NCBI RefSeq assembly: GCF_017745275.1
Contig: NZ_JAGHZS010000001.1
Coordinates: forward strand, 806,001 to 870,000
Direction: 5' to 3'
Length of the DNA stretch: 64,000 bases
Source: Chitinophaga sp.
GTDB lineage: Bacteria > Bacteroidota > Bacteroidia > Chitinophagales > Chitinophagaceae
Of this stretch, positions 18,483-28,783 are shown piece after piece. Position 1 is the first letter of the stretch. Each line of letters opens with the position of its first letter. The position numbers and the translations under genes were made by a program. The notes beneath the pieces are model-generated. The model ran no database searches and was not told the origin of the DNA. It saw only the letters and a program-made list of their open reading frames with translations.

Positions 18483-19577
18483 ATGAAAGAGGACATGATC
18501 TTATTGCGTGACATTGAGCGTTACCTGGAAGGGGAAATGAGCGAACAGGAAAAAACTGCTTTCGACGAATTACGCCGTACCAACCCGCTGATTAACCGGC
18601 AGGTAGAAGAACACCAATTGTTTCTCCAACACCTGGGTAATTATGGTCAGCGTCAACATTTACAAGCAAAACTGGAAAAGATACACCAGCAACTGGATAT
18701 GCCTACCCTCCGCAAACAGGCGCAGGACGACAACCAGGCAGCAAAACGGTTATCTATCCGTCGCAGAACCATCACCAACCTGGCTGCAGCGGCCTGTATT
18801 GCACTGGTTACCTCCCTTTCTACCATTGCCGTAATACAGAATGTAGCCCGCAACAAGTCCACCGCACAATATGAAGATGTAAGAAGGGTGCTGAATAATA
18901 TTCAACGCTCCCAGAATGCACTCATTAATGATATGAACAGCAAAAGCAAAGCACCGTTAAATCCCGGCACCTATGGCGGTACTGGTTTTGCGGTATCCGG
19001 TAATGGTTACATTGTTACTAACTATCATGTAGTAGCCGGCGCCGACTCTGTGTATGTTCAAAATAATAAAGGCGAAGCATTTAAAGCAGTCAGCGTATTT
19101 GAAGATATTTCCAGCGACCTGGCCGTATTAAAAATTGCCGACTCCACTTTCAAAAGCCAGCCACTCCCTTACGCTTTGAAACCACAAAGTGTAAAACTGG
19201 GTGAAGAAGTATTTACCATGGGCTTCCCCCGCGATGAAATTGTTTATGGCAAAGGTTATATCAGCGCCAAAACAGGCTTCAATGGCGATACTACGGCTTA
19301 CCAGGTGTCTATCCCGGTAAACCCAGGCAACAGTGGCGCTCCACTGCTCGACAGCAAAGGCGATGTAGTAGGTATTGTTACCGGCAAACAAACAACCTCC
19401 GATGGTATTGCTTTCGCTGTGAAATCAGCACACCTGAAACACCTGCTGGATGAAATGCCAAAAGACAAACAAATCCGGAAAGATCTGAACCATAAAAGCC
19501 ACCTGGATGGCATGAACCGGGTAGATCAGATTAAGAAACTGGAAGACTTTGTGTATATGGTGAAGGTGTATAATTGA
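18483..19577 (+). CDS. Anti-sigma-like N-terminus, TM helix and trypsin-like (HtrA/DegP-type) serine protease domain
   Basis: DIERYLEGEMSEQEKTAFDELRRTNP; TM AAAACIALVTSLSTIAVI; catalytic NYHVV, SSDLAVLKI, NPGNSGAPLL. Confidence 0.85.
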   Translation: MKEDMILLRDIERYLEGEMSEQEKTAFDELRRTNPLINRQVEEHQLFLQHLGNYGQRQHLQAKLEKIHQQLDMPTLRKQAQDDNQAAKRLSIRRRTITNLAAAACIALVTSLSTIAVIQNVARNKSTAQYEDVRRVLNNIQRSQNALINDMNSKSKAPLNPGTYGGTGFAVSGNGYIVTNYHVVAGADSVYVQNNKGEAFKAVSVFEDISSDLAVLKIADSTFKSQPLPYALKPQSVKLGEEVFTMGFPRDEIVYGKGYISAKTGFNGDTTAYQVSIPVNPGNSGAPLLDSKGDVVGIVTGKQTTSDGIAFAVKSAHLKHLLDEMPKDKQIRKDLNHKSHLDGMNRVDQIKKLEDFVYMVKVYN

Positions 19578-19616
19578 AATTAACTTTCAGCCATTAGGCA
19601 CTAACTTATAGCAAAA

Positions 19617-19650
19617 AGCCGCTACGCCATGACGTAGCGGCTTTTTTATT
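19617..19650. terminator. Hairpin terminator after the protease gene
   Basis: AGCCGCTACGCCATGACGTAGCGGCTTTTTT. Confidence 0.85.
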
Positions 19651-19662
19651 GAAGCAAACTGC

Positions 19663-20385
19663 TTAATTCTTTTTCGCCTTCCAGGCTTTGTATTTATCGG
19701 TGATCCAGTAAAGCAGATCATTGTTAGCGATGGTACGCATGGTGTTGTAATCCGGATAGTTATCCCGCATAAACAGGTGCAGGGAATCGCCAGTGAGGCC
19801 GGTTACCTTGTTTACTAACAACGGTGTAAAACGGGAGTCGATGAATTTCTCTTTTTCCATCTTCTCATAGTTTTCTTTAAACTGTCGTTTCTGTTTTTCC
19901 TTTTTGGAGAAACGGGTGATTGGACTAATCACAATACCTGCGCCTTGAGGTGTATTACCGCCTGCCAGTGGCTTGTTAGGCTGATCAAGAATATACCCGT
20001 ACTGGTTGCGTCTTTCAATGGAATCTTTCTGGTAAGGTGTGTACTGAGAAGTGATTTCTACTCCTTTCAGAAACTTACCTGCTGCTATCAATACTACATT
20101 GGATGTTTGGGTACCTGTACTTTGGGTAACAATTAAGGTATCCGGTACATACCCCACAAATGTAATAACGATGCGGTCGTTGCGGTTACCCGTTATTTTA
20201 TAATAGCCGCCCTGATCAGAGAGAGAACGTTTACCATTATTCAAATTGCTGATGGTAGCGTAGGGTAATACCAGGTTGTTACTGTCTGAAATCATCCCCG
20301 TAACCGTTACCTGCGCGCTCACCCCGGATGCGAATACCATACTAAAAATACAGCCCAATGCTATAATACGTAAGAAAACCTTCAT
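19663..20385 (-). CDS. Carboxypeptidase-like regulatory domain protein, secreted
   Basis: Signal peptide then VTVTGMISDSNNLVLPYATISNLNNGKRSLSDQGGYYKI. Confidence 0.75.
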   Translation of the reverse strand: MKVFLRIIALGCIFSMVFASGVSAQVTVTGMISDSNNLVLPYATISNLNNGKRSLSDQGGYYKITGNRNDRIVITFVGYVPDTLIVTQSTGTQTSNVVLIAAGKFLKGVEITSQYTPYQKDSIERRNQYGYILDQPNKPLAGGNTPQGAGIVISPITRFSKKEKQKRQFKENYEKMEKEKFIDSRFTPLLVNKVTGLTGDSLHLFMRDNYPDYNTMRTIANNDLLYWITDKYKAWKAKKN

Positions 20386-20509
20386 ATAATGTGTAATAAT
20401 TTAACTGCTGAATCCTTTCCTCTCCTTTACAAACAGATCAATATAGACATTGTTCATATCCGTATTTGAAGTTACAAATTAAAGGAAATGCAGGCGTGTT
20501 AAAAAAACA

Positions 20510-20537
20510 AAATCCTTCCGCTAACGGAAGGATTTTG
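20510..20537 (-). terminator. Terminator of the CsbD-like gene
   Basis: AAATCCTTCCGCTAACGGAAGGATTT. Confidence 0.8.
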
Positions 20538-20560
20538 CTTTTTGCATATTCCCTATGTTC

Positions 20561-20749
20561 TTATCCGGCAGATTTCAGCAGGCTGATCACTTCATCCCTG
20601 GTTTTGCCCAGCTTCTGCTGCAGTTTTCCGATCAACTTATCTTCCTGTCCTTCTTCATATAACAGATCATCATCAGTCAGATCAGCATACTTTTGCTTGA
20701 GCGTGCCTTTTAATTCATTCCACTTTCCCTTTAGTTGTAACTGGTCCAT
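20561..20749 (-). CDS. CsbD family stress protein
   Basis: [49 protein letters not shown]. Confidence 0.85.
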   Translation of the reverse strand: MDQLQLKGKWNELKGTLKQKYADLTDDDLLYEEGQEDKLIGKLQQKLGKTRDEVISLLKSAG

Positions 20750-20829
20750 AATTTTCCAATTTATAAGGTGAAATAATTCTGGTTACTTACAAACAGGAAA
20801 GCCAACAACTATGCCATGGGGCTGATTAC

Positions 20830-21783
20830 CTACAGTGATATCTTAATGCGGGTATCAAAAACACGGCTTTCCCCGGCAGCCAGCTGAACCAGTCCAAGCC
20901 CGTTATTAAAGGCATCCGGCGCACCGCTGAGGTTCTCCACTGCAATGCTGTTGCGATGAGGTGGAATATATATTTGCAATATCGGGTAGTTGTTGCCAGG
21001 ATAAAAAGCAATGTTGATATTTTTCTTCGGATCGTGGATGTTGGCCAGCGGTTGTGCTTTGCTTTGATCCAGGATGAAAGAGTTATCCAATTCTACTCCT
21101 TTGAGCAATTTACCGCCGGTAAACTCCGTATAGGGGAGCAGGTTACCTGTAGGCAGTAATTTTTCATTGAACTCTACTATTTGTTTAGATGCGAAGGTCA
21201 GTTCCAGCTCGTCTACCGGTGTGCCTGTAGCGAAGTAAGGATGCCAGCCATCCATTACCGGGATAGTGCTACCACTTTGATTGATAATGGTGGTGCTAAG
21301 CTGCAGTTCATTGCCGGCATGCAAGGTAAATGTAGCCACACAATCATAAGCGAAGGGATAACCCGCGTCATCAGTGGCTTTAAAATGATGTGCCAGGGTT
21401 ACGGATGCCTGTTGATCATCTGCCTGTTGTGCGGTGATGGCAAAAGGCACGTCGTATAACAAGCCATGGATGGCGTTGCCAGGTGCAATTGTTTTTTGAA
21501 TTTCGAGAGAAGAGCCTTCCCAGGTATATTTTGCGTCCTTAATGCGGCAGGCATAAGGGCTCAATTTTACGCTTTTGAAACTGCTGCGGAGATTTGCTTC
21601 GAGGTCAGCCAAATCCTGGTAGCTATCGATCAGGTTAATGGTTTCCTGTTGACGCTTTACTTTGAAAGCATGCAACAATGCGCCGAAAGCGGGAATGATT
21701 TCTACCTGTGTGCCTGTTGCCAGGTCCTGGAGTGCGATGATATCAAATCCTGCCTCTTTAAAAGAATGGATGCCAAATTTCAT
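20830..21783 (-). CDS. Aldose 1-epimerase family protein
   Basis: IHGLLYDVPF, MDGWHPYFATG, ENLSGAPDAFNNGLGLVQLAAGES. Confidence 0.85.
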   Translation of the reverse strand: MKFGIHSFKEAGFDIIALQDLATGTQVEIIPAFGALLHAFKVKRQQETINLIDSYQDLADLEANLRSSFKSVKLSPYACRIKDAKYTWEGSSLEIQKTIAPGNAIHGLLYDVPFAITAQQADDQQASVTLAHHFKATDDAGYPFAYDCVATFTLHAGNELQLSTTIINQSGSTIPVMDGWHPYFATGTPVDELELTFASKQIVEFNEKLLPTGNLLPYTEFTGGKLLKGVELDNSFILDQSKAQPLANIHDPKKNINIAFYPGNNYPILQIYIPPHRNSIAVENLSGAPDAFNNGLGLVQLAAGESRVFDTRIKISL

Positions 21784-21917
21784 TGTTCAATATTTAGAAT
21801 TCCAGACAAAATAATAAATTTTTAGTGAGATACACGATTAAACACACTCCTGTAGTGCTTCATAAAACAACAGGCATCTGCCGGTGAAGACAGATGCCTG
21901 TGTTAATATTGTTGATA

Positions 21918-23396
21918 TTACTTAATGGCCGCCCGTAATCCGTTTAGCCAGCTACCGTATACATCACGGTATTGCGCCTGCAGGGCTACATCCGGTTCTA
22001 TAACCGACAGGCATTCCATCCCGCGGAAAGCATCTGCCTGGCTCACGTAACCGGCTCCTATGGCTGCACCTCGTGCCGCACCCTGGGCGCCATCTGTATT
22101 ATATAATTCGATGACCACATTAGCAGTGTTGGCAAACGCCTCGCGGAACAGGGGGCTGAGGAACATGTTGGCATGCCCGGCCCTTACGCGGTGAATGTTC
22201 AAATCCATTTCCGCCATGATGTCCATCCCGTAGTTAAGCCCGAATACAATACCTTCCTGTACGGCACGCATCATGTGCGCACGCTGATGGCGATTGAAAT
22301 TCAGCTGGCTAACGGAAGCGCCTATACTCCGGTTTTCCAGGATACGTTCTGCACCGTTGCCGAAAGGAAATACCTGCAGGCCATCTGCACCAATAGGCGC
22401 CTGAGCAGCCAGGGCATTCATTTCAGGATAGGTAATATCACCTGCCAGGTTCTTTAGCCAACTGTTGGCAATGCCAGTGCCGTTCAAACACATCAGCACT
22501 CCATTTCTCGTATGTGCGTCATCGTTATTCACATGTACGAAAGTGTTAACACGACTCTGGCGATCGAAACTATTTTTGTTGTGCACAGCGTAAACCACAC
22601 CGGAAGTACCAGCGGTGGTAGCTGCTTCGCCGGGTTGCAGTACATTCAGTGAAAACGCATTGTTCGGCTGATCGCCGGCGCGATAGGTTACCGGTGTGCC
22701 GGGCGCCAGTTTGAGTATGGCAGCAGCGGCGGCTGTTAACTGGCCCTGTACACCGAAAGTGGGCACAATGGCCGATAGCAGCGCTTCGTCAATGTTATAA
22801 TGCTTCAGCAACGCCTTGGAAACACCTTTTTCTGCGAAGTCCCAGAAGGTGCCTTCAGAAAGACCGGAAATAGTGGTGGCAGCTTCGCCCGTTAATTTCA
22901 TAGCAATGAAATCACCGGGTAACATCACTTTATGAATACGTTCGTAAATGTGAGGTTCGTTTTCCTGTATCCAGCGCAGTTTAGAGGCGGTGAAGTTACC
23001 GGGAGAATTGAGCAGATGAGACAGGCAATATTGTTCTCCGAGTGTTTTAAAGGCGGTGTTACCGATATCAACAGCGCGGCTGTCGCACCAGATAATAGCG
23101 GGCCTTAATACCTGCTGGTTTTTATCCACACATACGAGGCCATGCATCTGATAAGCGATACCGATGCCTTTAACTTGTTCCGGGGCAACGGGAAAGCGGC
23201 TTAATAAGATGCCGGTAGCATTGATAATTTCCTGCCACCAGTTTTCTGGTTGTTGCTCGGCCCAACTAGCATATGGCACTTCAATTGCCATCTCTTTTTC
23301 AGGGCAGGTGGCGGTGGCCACACAGGCGCCGGTATCTGCATTCAGCAACGCTGCCTTGATAGAGGACGACCCAATATCATAACCTATAAAGTACAT
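21918..23396 (-). CDS. xylB: FGGY-family carbohydrate kinase, xylulokinase-like
   Basis: GYDIGSSSIKAALLN, WAEQQPENWW, PGDFIAMKLTGEAATTISGLSEGTFWDF, TAGTSGVVYAV. Confidence 0.85.
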   Translation of the reverse strand: MYFIGYDIGSSSIKAALLNADTGACVATATCPEKEMAIEVPYASWAEQQPENWWQEIINATGILLSRFPVAPEQVKGIGIAYQMHGLVCVDKNQQVLRPAIIWCDSRAVDIGNTAFKTLGEQYCLSHLLNSPGNFTASKLRWIQENEPHIYERIHKVMLPGDFIAMKLTGEAATTISGLSEGTFWDFAEKGVSKALLKHYNIDEALLSAIVPTFGVQGQLTAAAAAILKLAPGTPVTYRAGDQPNNAFSLNVLQPGEAATTAGTSGVVYAVHNKNSFDRQSRVNTFVHVNNDDAHTRNGVLMCLNGTGIANSWLKNLAGDITYPEMNALAAQAPIGADGLQVFPFGNGAERILENRSIGASVSQLNFNRHQRAHMMRAVQEGIVFGLNYGMDIMAEMDLNIHRVRAGHANMFLSPLFREAFANTANVVIELYNTDGAQGAARGAAIGAGYVSQADAFRGMECLSVIEPDVALQAQYRDVYGSWLNGLRAAIK

Positions 23397-23422
23397 AACG
23401 TGAAAAATTAACCATCAAAAAG

Positions 23423-23460
23423 CAGTTGTCCTCCCCCCGCTTATAGCGGGGGGACAACTG
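23423..23460. terminator. GC-rich hairpin between transporter and kinase genes
   Basis: CAGTTGTCCTCCCCCCGCTTATAGCGGGGGGACAACTG. Confidence 0.6.
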
Positions 23461-23471
23461 TAATATTTCTC

Positions 23472-25166
23472 TTACCAGAAAACAGTATACAGGGCAATCA
23501 GTATACCTATAATGAGCAACGCGCCCACTACGAAACCGGTATTAGGTTTAAACATTGAGCTGTCGATAGCCAGTCCTTTCGGATTGTTGGCGCTGGATTT
23601 ATCGCTCAGGGTGATGATCACCATACCGATTACGCAAATCACAAACACCAGGCCCATACGATCAATAAACGCCATTTCCCATAAACCGCTGTCCGGATTC
23701 AACGCTGCAAATCCAATCTGGTTTAATGGTTCCAAGTTGATCCATGCCGGCATAAACTTCAGGAAGAAAGACAACAGCAAACCACCAATCATGGCGAACA
23801 TCGCTGCACTGGAAGTAGTGCGTTTCCAGAAAAATCCAAGTGCAAACATGGCGAATACACCCGGAGAAACGAAACCGGTATATTCCTGTATGAACTGGAA
23901 TCCACCTTTTTTATCGATACCCAGGAAGTTGGAAATCACAATAGCAATAATCATGGTTACTACCACTACTGTACGTCCTACACCCACGATCTTCTTTTCG
24001 TCGGCTTCTTTGTTGTATATCTTCTTATAAATATCTAAAGAGAAAATAGTAGAAATACTATTGGCTTTACCTGCCAGAGAAGCTACCACCGCTGCTGTTA
24101 ATGCTGCGAAAGCCAGTCCTTTCAGACCAATAGGCAGCAGGTTCAGTAATACAGGATAAGCATTATCTGCATTCAGGGAACCGCCTTTCATCATGGATTG
24201 TGCAAAATCACCATGATTCTGGGAATACAGCACATAGGCAGCAATACCAGGTAATACCACAATCACCGGCATCAGCAATTTCAGGAAACCGGCGAAAAGC
24301 AAACCACTGCGGGCAGTTTTCAGATCTGCGCCCAGTGCACGTTGTGTGATATATTGGTTACAACCCCAATAGTTCAGGTTTACAATCCACATACCGCCCA
24401 CCAGTACACTCAATCCCGGCAGATCCAGGTATTTGGGGTTCTCTTTATGCAGGATCATGTGGAAATGCTCACTGGCATGTTGAGTCATCAGGGAGAAGCC
24501 TTTCAGTACGCCAGTGGTGCCGAAATGCTCAGATACCAATTGTAATGCCAGGTAAGTAGTTGCCAGCCCACCGAGGATCAGGAAAAACACCTGGATCACA
24601 TCTGTGTAACCAATCACCTTCATACCGCCCAGTGTAATGAGAATAGCGAAGAACGCCAATGCCACCATACATGCGTAGAAGTTGATACCGGAAATAGTTG
24701 ATACCGCCAGGGCGCCCAGGTACAGGATAGAGGTAAGGTTTACCACCACGTACAATAACAGCCAGAACACGGCCATGATGGTACTTACCGTTTGATTATA
24801 CCTGCGCTCCAGGAACTGGGGCATCGTATAAATCTTGTTTTTCAGGTAAATAGGCAGGAAAAATACTGCCACCACAATCAACGTAGCAGCCGCCATCCAT
24901 TCGTAGGTAGAAATAGCCAATCCTATATTGAAGCCATTTCCGGACATTCCGATAAATTGCTCCGCAGAAATATTGGATGCGATCAGCGAAGCGCCAATAG
25001 CCCACCAGGTAAGCGATCCTTCCGCCAGGAAGAAGTCTTTCGAATCCGTGGTCGCCTTCTTTTTCTTGCGATAAATATAGTAGCCGTAGCCTGCCACTAT
25101 TACAAAATATACCAGGAATACCAGGTAGTCAAAGATGTGTAAGGATTTTGTTTGCATAACGTTCAA
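23472..25166 (-). CDS. Sodium:solute (sugar) symporter, SSS family
   Basis: 13-14 TM segments; DFFLAEGSLTWWAIGASLIASNISAEQFIGMSG. Confidence 0.92.
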   Translation of the reverse strand: MNVMQTKSLHIFDYLVFLVYFVIVAGYGYYIYRKKKKATTDSKDFFLAEGSLTWWAIGASLIASNISAEQFIGMSGNGFNIGLAISTYEWMAAATLIVVAVFFLPIYLKNKIYTMPQFLERRYNQTVSTIMAVFWLLLYVVVNLTSILYLGALAVSTISGINFYACMVALAFFAILITLGGMKVIGYTDVIQVFFLILGGLATTYLALQLVSEHFGTTGVLKGFSLMTQHASEHFHMILHKENPKYLDLPGLSVLVGGMWIVNLNYWGCNQYITQRALGADLKTARSGLLFAGFLKLLMPVIVVLPGIAAYVLYSQNHGDFAQSMMKGGSLNADNAYPVLLNLLPIGLKGLAFAALTAAVVASLAGKANSISTIFSLDIYKKIYNKEADEKKIVGVGRTVVVVTMIIAIVISNFLGIDKKGGFQFIQEYTGFVSPGVFAMFALGFFWKRTTSSAAMFAMIGGLLLSFFLKFMPAWINLEPLNQIGFAALNPDSGLWEMAFIDRMGLVFVICVIGMVIITLSDKSSANNPKGLAIDSSMFKPNTGFVVGALLIIGILIALYTVFW

Positions 25167-25517
25167 ACGTGGTTATAAAAAATTTGGCGGATCAATATAC
25201 GAATAAATGTAAAAAATACGCTTACAATGTTTTTTTTAATGAAAAGTAGTCTACCTGGCAGTTCGGCCGATAAAACTATTCATTTAAAATTCCTGTCGTA
25301 GCTCATTTATAAAAATGAAACAATTAATACCCTTTACAGATACAAAAAGTACCTGTACACATCTTTAAAAAATGAGTTTCAGCTGGTTTTCCTTTCTTTA
25401 TAAGGTGGGAACGGTCAACTGAATGCCTGCTAAGCGTGGAATAAAAAATTAAATATAGAAAAGAGAAATTCAGGAAGCAAGCTCTTTTTTTTGACTGCTG
25501 CCATTCAACAGCCGGCA

Positions 25518-26657
25518 TTAGCTGTTCAGGGCCATCCTTGCAATTTTATCACCGATCATAGAACCAATGGCTACGCCCATGCCACCCATGCGCACACCGA
25601 TAACTACATTCTCCGTGTGCATTTTTACCAAAGGTTGTTTCGTTTTACCGAAAGCCATGATGCCCGTCCACCGGTCAGCGATGGCTACATCCCGGCCTGG
25701 CAGTATGGTAGTATGCAACAATACTTCCAGCTCATGCTGGATACGGTCGTTGTATTGAAAGGCAGTAGTGGTTTCCCCGCTAAAGTCCAGCTGGCGCCCG
25801 CCGCCCAGCAGCACCCGGCCATCCAACTCCCGGAAATAGTAATATCCTTCTTCCAAATGGAAGATCCCTTTAAAAGGCAAACCGTTTACAGGCTCTGTGA
25901 TCAGTACCTGTCCCCTGCCCGGTGTTACTTCTTCTTCCGGCAACAGTTGCCGGGTAAAGGCGTTGGTACAGATCAATACTTTGCGGGCGGAGAATATGAT
26001 ATCTTCTTTCAGGGTGTGATGAGGTACTATCACGTTGACCCCTGTATGAAAATCAGCGATGCTGCTGACAGGGCAACCGGTTTTTATTTCTATACCACTG
26101 TTGATGGCTTTATCTATCAGGGCACGCATCATTTTCCCGGTATGTAGTTCCCCTTCAAAATTATTGCGGACCAGGGCTTTAATATACCGGGGTTCAAAAC
26201 CAAAAGCAGGCAGTTGCTGATCTGCCCGGGTAAATGCGGGCTGTCCATCAAACAGGTTGCCCAAAATATTATTCACCTCCGGCAACTGTTGCAGTGCCCA
26301 TTCTTCGCGGGTGCTGATTAATTCGAAGCTGCCCTGCTCCCGGTATCCGATCCGGTCATCTCCCAAACGCTTTCTCAACAAACGTAAACCTGATAAGCGC
26401 AGATCTACCAGGTTGAGGACATCCTCCACCACCATGGTTTGCAAATCGGCCAGAATTTCCGTTAAACTGCCAATACAGGCAAAACCTGCATTCTTGGTGC
26501 TGGCCCCGGTGGGCAATACTTCCCTTTCCAGGACCATCACCCGGCTTTGCGGCGCCCGTTCCTTCAGGCTGATGGCTGCCGACAGTCCTACGATACCACT
26601 ACCAATGATGATATAATCGTATTGCAGGAGGCTTTGTTTTTCCCAATAACTGAGCAT
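25518..26657 (-). CDS. FAD-dependent oxidoreductase (DAO family)
   Basis: DYIIIGSGIVGLSAAISLKE; GVRMGGMGVAIGSMIGDKIA. Confidence 0.9.
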   Translation of the reverse strand: MLSYWEKQSLLQYDYIIIGSGIVGLSAAISLKERAPQSRVMVLEREVLPTGASTKNAGFACIGSLTEILADLQTMVVEDVLNLVDLRLSGLRLLRKRLGDDRIGYREQGSFELISTREEWALQQLPEVNNILGNLFDGQPAFTRADQQLPAFGFEPRYIKALVRNNFEGELHTGKMMRALIDKAINSGIEIKTGCPVSSIADFHTGVNVIVPHHTLKEDIIFSARKVLICTNAFTRQLLPEEEVTPGRGQVLITEPVNGLPFKGIFHLEEGYYYFRELDGRVLLGGGRQLDFSGETTTAFQYNDRIQHELEVLLHTTILPGRDVAIADRWTGIMAFGKTKQPLVKMHTENVVIGVRMGGMGVAIGSMIGDKIARMALNS

Positions 26658-26666
26658 AGCTGTAAG

Positions 26667-27467
26667 TTACACCGTTCCCACCGATCCACCATCTACCCTG
26701 AAAACAGATCCGGTGATAAAAGCCGCCTGGTCGGAAGCGAGGAAGGCAACGATGCCGCCGGTTTCCTCGGGCAGACCTGGCCTGCCCAACACCTGGTAAG
26801 GGCGGTTCTCTTTCAAAAACTGCCTGGCTGCTTCCGCAGTGGATATGCCGCGTTCTTTTGAAATGCCCTCCAACATATCATCTACCAATGGTGTTTTAAT
26901 AAAGGCCGGAGATACGGTATTCACCAGTATGTTATCCTTACCATAATTCTGCGATAGTGTTTTGGAATAGTTATTCAGTGCGGCTTTGGTAGCATTATAA
27001 TGTCCCATATTCGGATCCGGCTGTTCTGCATTTTCCGAAGAGATATTAATAATCCTTCCACCACCCTGCTTTTTGAGGTGGGGAATCACCAGGTTCGTCA
27101 GGGCTACGAGGCCGAAGAAGTTGACTTCAAATACCTGCCGCCATTGCGCCATGGTAATAGTGTCCAGGGGACCGAAGGTATCTATGCCACCAGCGTTGTT
27201 GATGAGGATATCTATATGTCCGTAATGCTGAATGGTGGTGTCGACTAATCGTTGCAGGTCTGCTTCTTTGGTCATATCCGCCACTACGGCAAGGACTTCT
27301 TTACCATCTAACCGGAACATGGCGGCAGTGTCTTCCAATTCATCGGCATTACGGGCGGTGATAACCACCGTTGCATTTTCCTTTAGCAACGCCGCAGCGA
27401 TACCTTTTCCAATGCCTTTGCTACCACCGGTAACGATGGCTACCTTTCCTTTTAAGTTAAGCTCCAT
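26667..27467 (-). CDS. SDR family NAD(P)-dependent oxidoreductase
   Basis: VTGGSKGIGKGIAAALL, NNAGG, YNATKAALNNYSK; start trimmed to MELNLKGK. Confidence 0.93.
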   Translation of the reverse strand: MELNLKGKVAIVTGGSKGIGKGIAAALLKENATVVITARNADELEDTAAMFRLDGKEVLAVVADMTKEADLQRLVDTTIQHYGHIDILINNAGGIDTFGPLDTITMAQWRQVFEVNFFGLVALTNLVIPHLKKQGGGRIINISSENAEQPDPNMGHYNATKAALNNYSKTLSQNYGKDNILVNTVSPAFIKTPLVDDMLEGISKERGISTAEAARQFLKENRPYQVLGRPGLPEETGGIVAFLASDQAAFITGSVFRVDGGSVGTV

Positions 27468-27617
27468 GATTGTATGATTTGATACCAAAAATAAAAGATA
27501 CGGTTCGGGGAATGATGGTATAAGTTATTGAAAAAACGGTAAAAAGACAGGAGGATATCTGTGAACTTATCGTCAATTGTACAAATTACGTAGCTTCGGG
27601 GCCTAAAAATCTACACC

Positions 27618-28667
27618 ATGATTGCAACAAAAGCTTATGCTGTGCAGGATGCTGCTTCACCGCTGGGTCCATGGAATTTTGAACGCAGAGAACCCGGTCC
27701 GCACGATGTACAGATTGAAATTTTATATTGCGGTGTATGCCATTCCGATATACACCAGGTACGGAATGAATGGGGTGGCTCCATTTACCCAATGGTACCC
27801 GGCCATGAAATAGTAGGGCGCATTACCAAAGTAGGCGACCATGTTACCCGCTTCAAAGTAGGCGACCTGGCAGGTATTGGTTGTTTTGTAGATTCCTGCC
27901 GGGAATGTGATCCCTGCAAGGCAGGCGAAGAACAATACTGTGTTACCGGTGGTGCCAGTACCTATAACGGGTATGAAATGGATCGTAAAACGCCCACGTA
28001 TGGCGGCTATTCCACGCAGATTGTAACAGATGAAAAATACACCCTGAAAGTTTCTGATAAATTACCGCTGGAAGGAGTAGCGCCGTTGTTATGCGCCGGT
28101 ATTACCACCTACTCTCCCCTGCGCCACTGGAAAGTAGGCAAAGGGCACAAAGTGGGCGTAGTTGGCCTGGGTGGTTTAGGGCATATGGCTGTGAAACTGG
28201 CTGCCTCTATGGGGGCAGAAGTCACGATGCTGAGTACCTCTCCTTCCAAAGAAGCAGATGCAAAAAGACTGGGTGCGCATCACTTTGCGCTGATGACAGA
28301 TAAAGAGCAGGTAAAAAAACTGCGGAATAAGTTTGACTTCATTATCAACACCATCTCCGCCCCGCATGATTATACTACTTATCTGAATTTACTGAACCTG
28401 GATGGCGTCATGATTTGTTTGGGTGTGCCTCCGGAACCATCTCCAGTACCTGCTTTCAACCTGATCATGGGTCGCAGGAGTATTGCAGGTTCTTTAATTG
28501 GCGGTATCCGTGAAACACAGGAAATGCTGGATTATTGTGCAGCACACAATATTACCAGTGATGTAGAAGTGATTGATATAAAAGATATCAATACCGCGTA
28601 TGAAAGAATGCTGAAGGGAGATGTGAAATATAGGTTCGTGATTGATATTGCGTCGTTGAAAAAATAG
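27618..28667 (+). CDS. NAD(P)-dependent zinc alcohol dehydrogenase (YahK-like)
   Basis: CGVCHSDIHQVRNEWG, GHEIVGRI, CRECDPCKAGEEQYC, GLGGLGHMAVKLAASMG. Confidence 0.94.
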   Translation: MIATKAYAVQDAASPLGPWNFERREPGPHDVQIEILYCGVCHSDIHQVRNEWGGSIYPMVPGHEIVGRITKVGDHVTRFKVGDLAGIGCFVDSCRECDPCKAGEEQYCVTGGASTYNGYEMDRKTPTYGGYSTQIVTDEKYTLKVSDKLPLEGVAPLLCAGITTYSPLRHWKVGKGHKVGVVGLGGLGHMAVKLAASMGAEVTMLSTSPSKEADAKRLGAHHFALMTDKEQVKKLRNKFDFIINTISAPHDYTTYLNLLNLDGVMICLGVPPEPSPVPAFNLIMGRRSIAGSLIGGIRETQEMLDYCAAHNITSDVEVIDIKDINTAYERMLKGDVKYRFVIDIASLKK

Positions 28668-28782
28668 CGGAAAGCAGAAAGCAAAAAGCAAAAAGCTATT
28701 GTAGCGATTGATCAAAGCGTATAAATATTCGCAATGGTCAATCGCTACAATAGCTTTTTGCTTTCTGCTTTCTGCTTTCCGC
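28667..28782. repeat. Heptad palindrome, subfamily B
   Basis: GCGGAAAGCAGAAAGCAAAAAGCAAAAAGCTATTGTAGCGATTGA... with inverted arm; spans the whole adh/ilvA gap. Confidence 0.9.
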
Positions 28783-28783
28783 T

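Noticed and set aside
25324-25518. 64-aa ORF in the gap between the symporter and the oxidoreductase
   Set aside because: Low complexity, no start-site context, no motif
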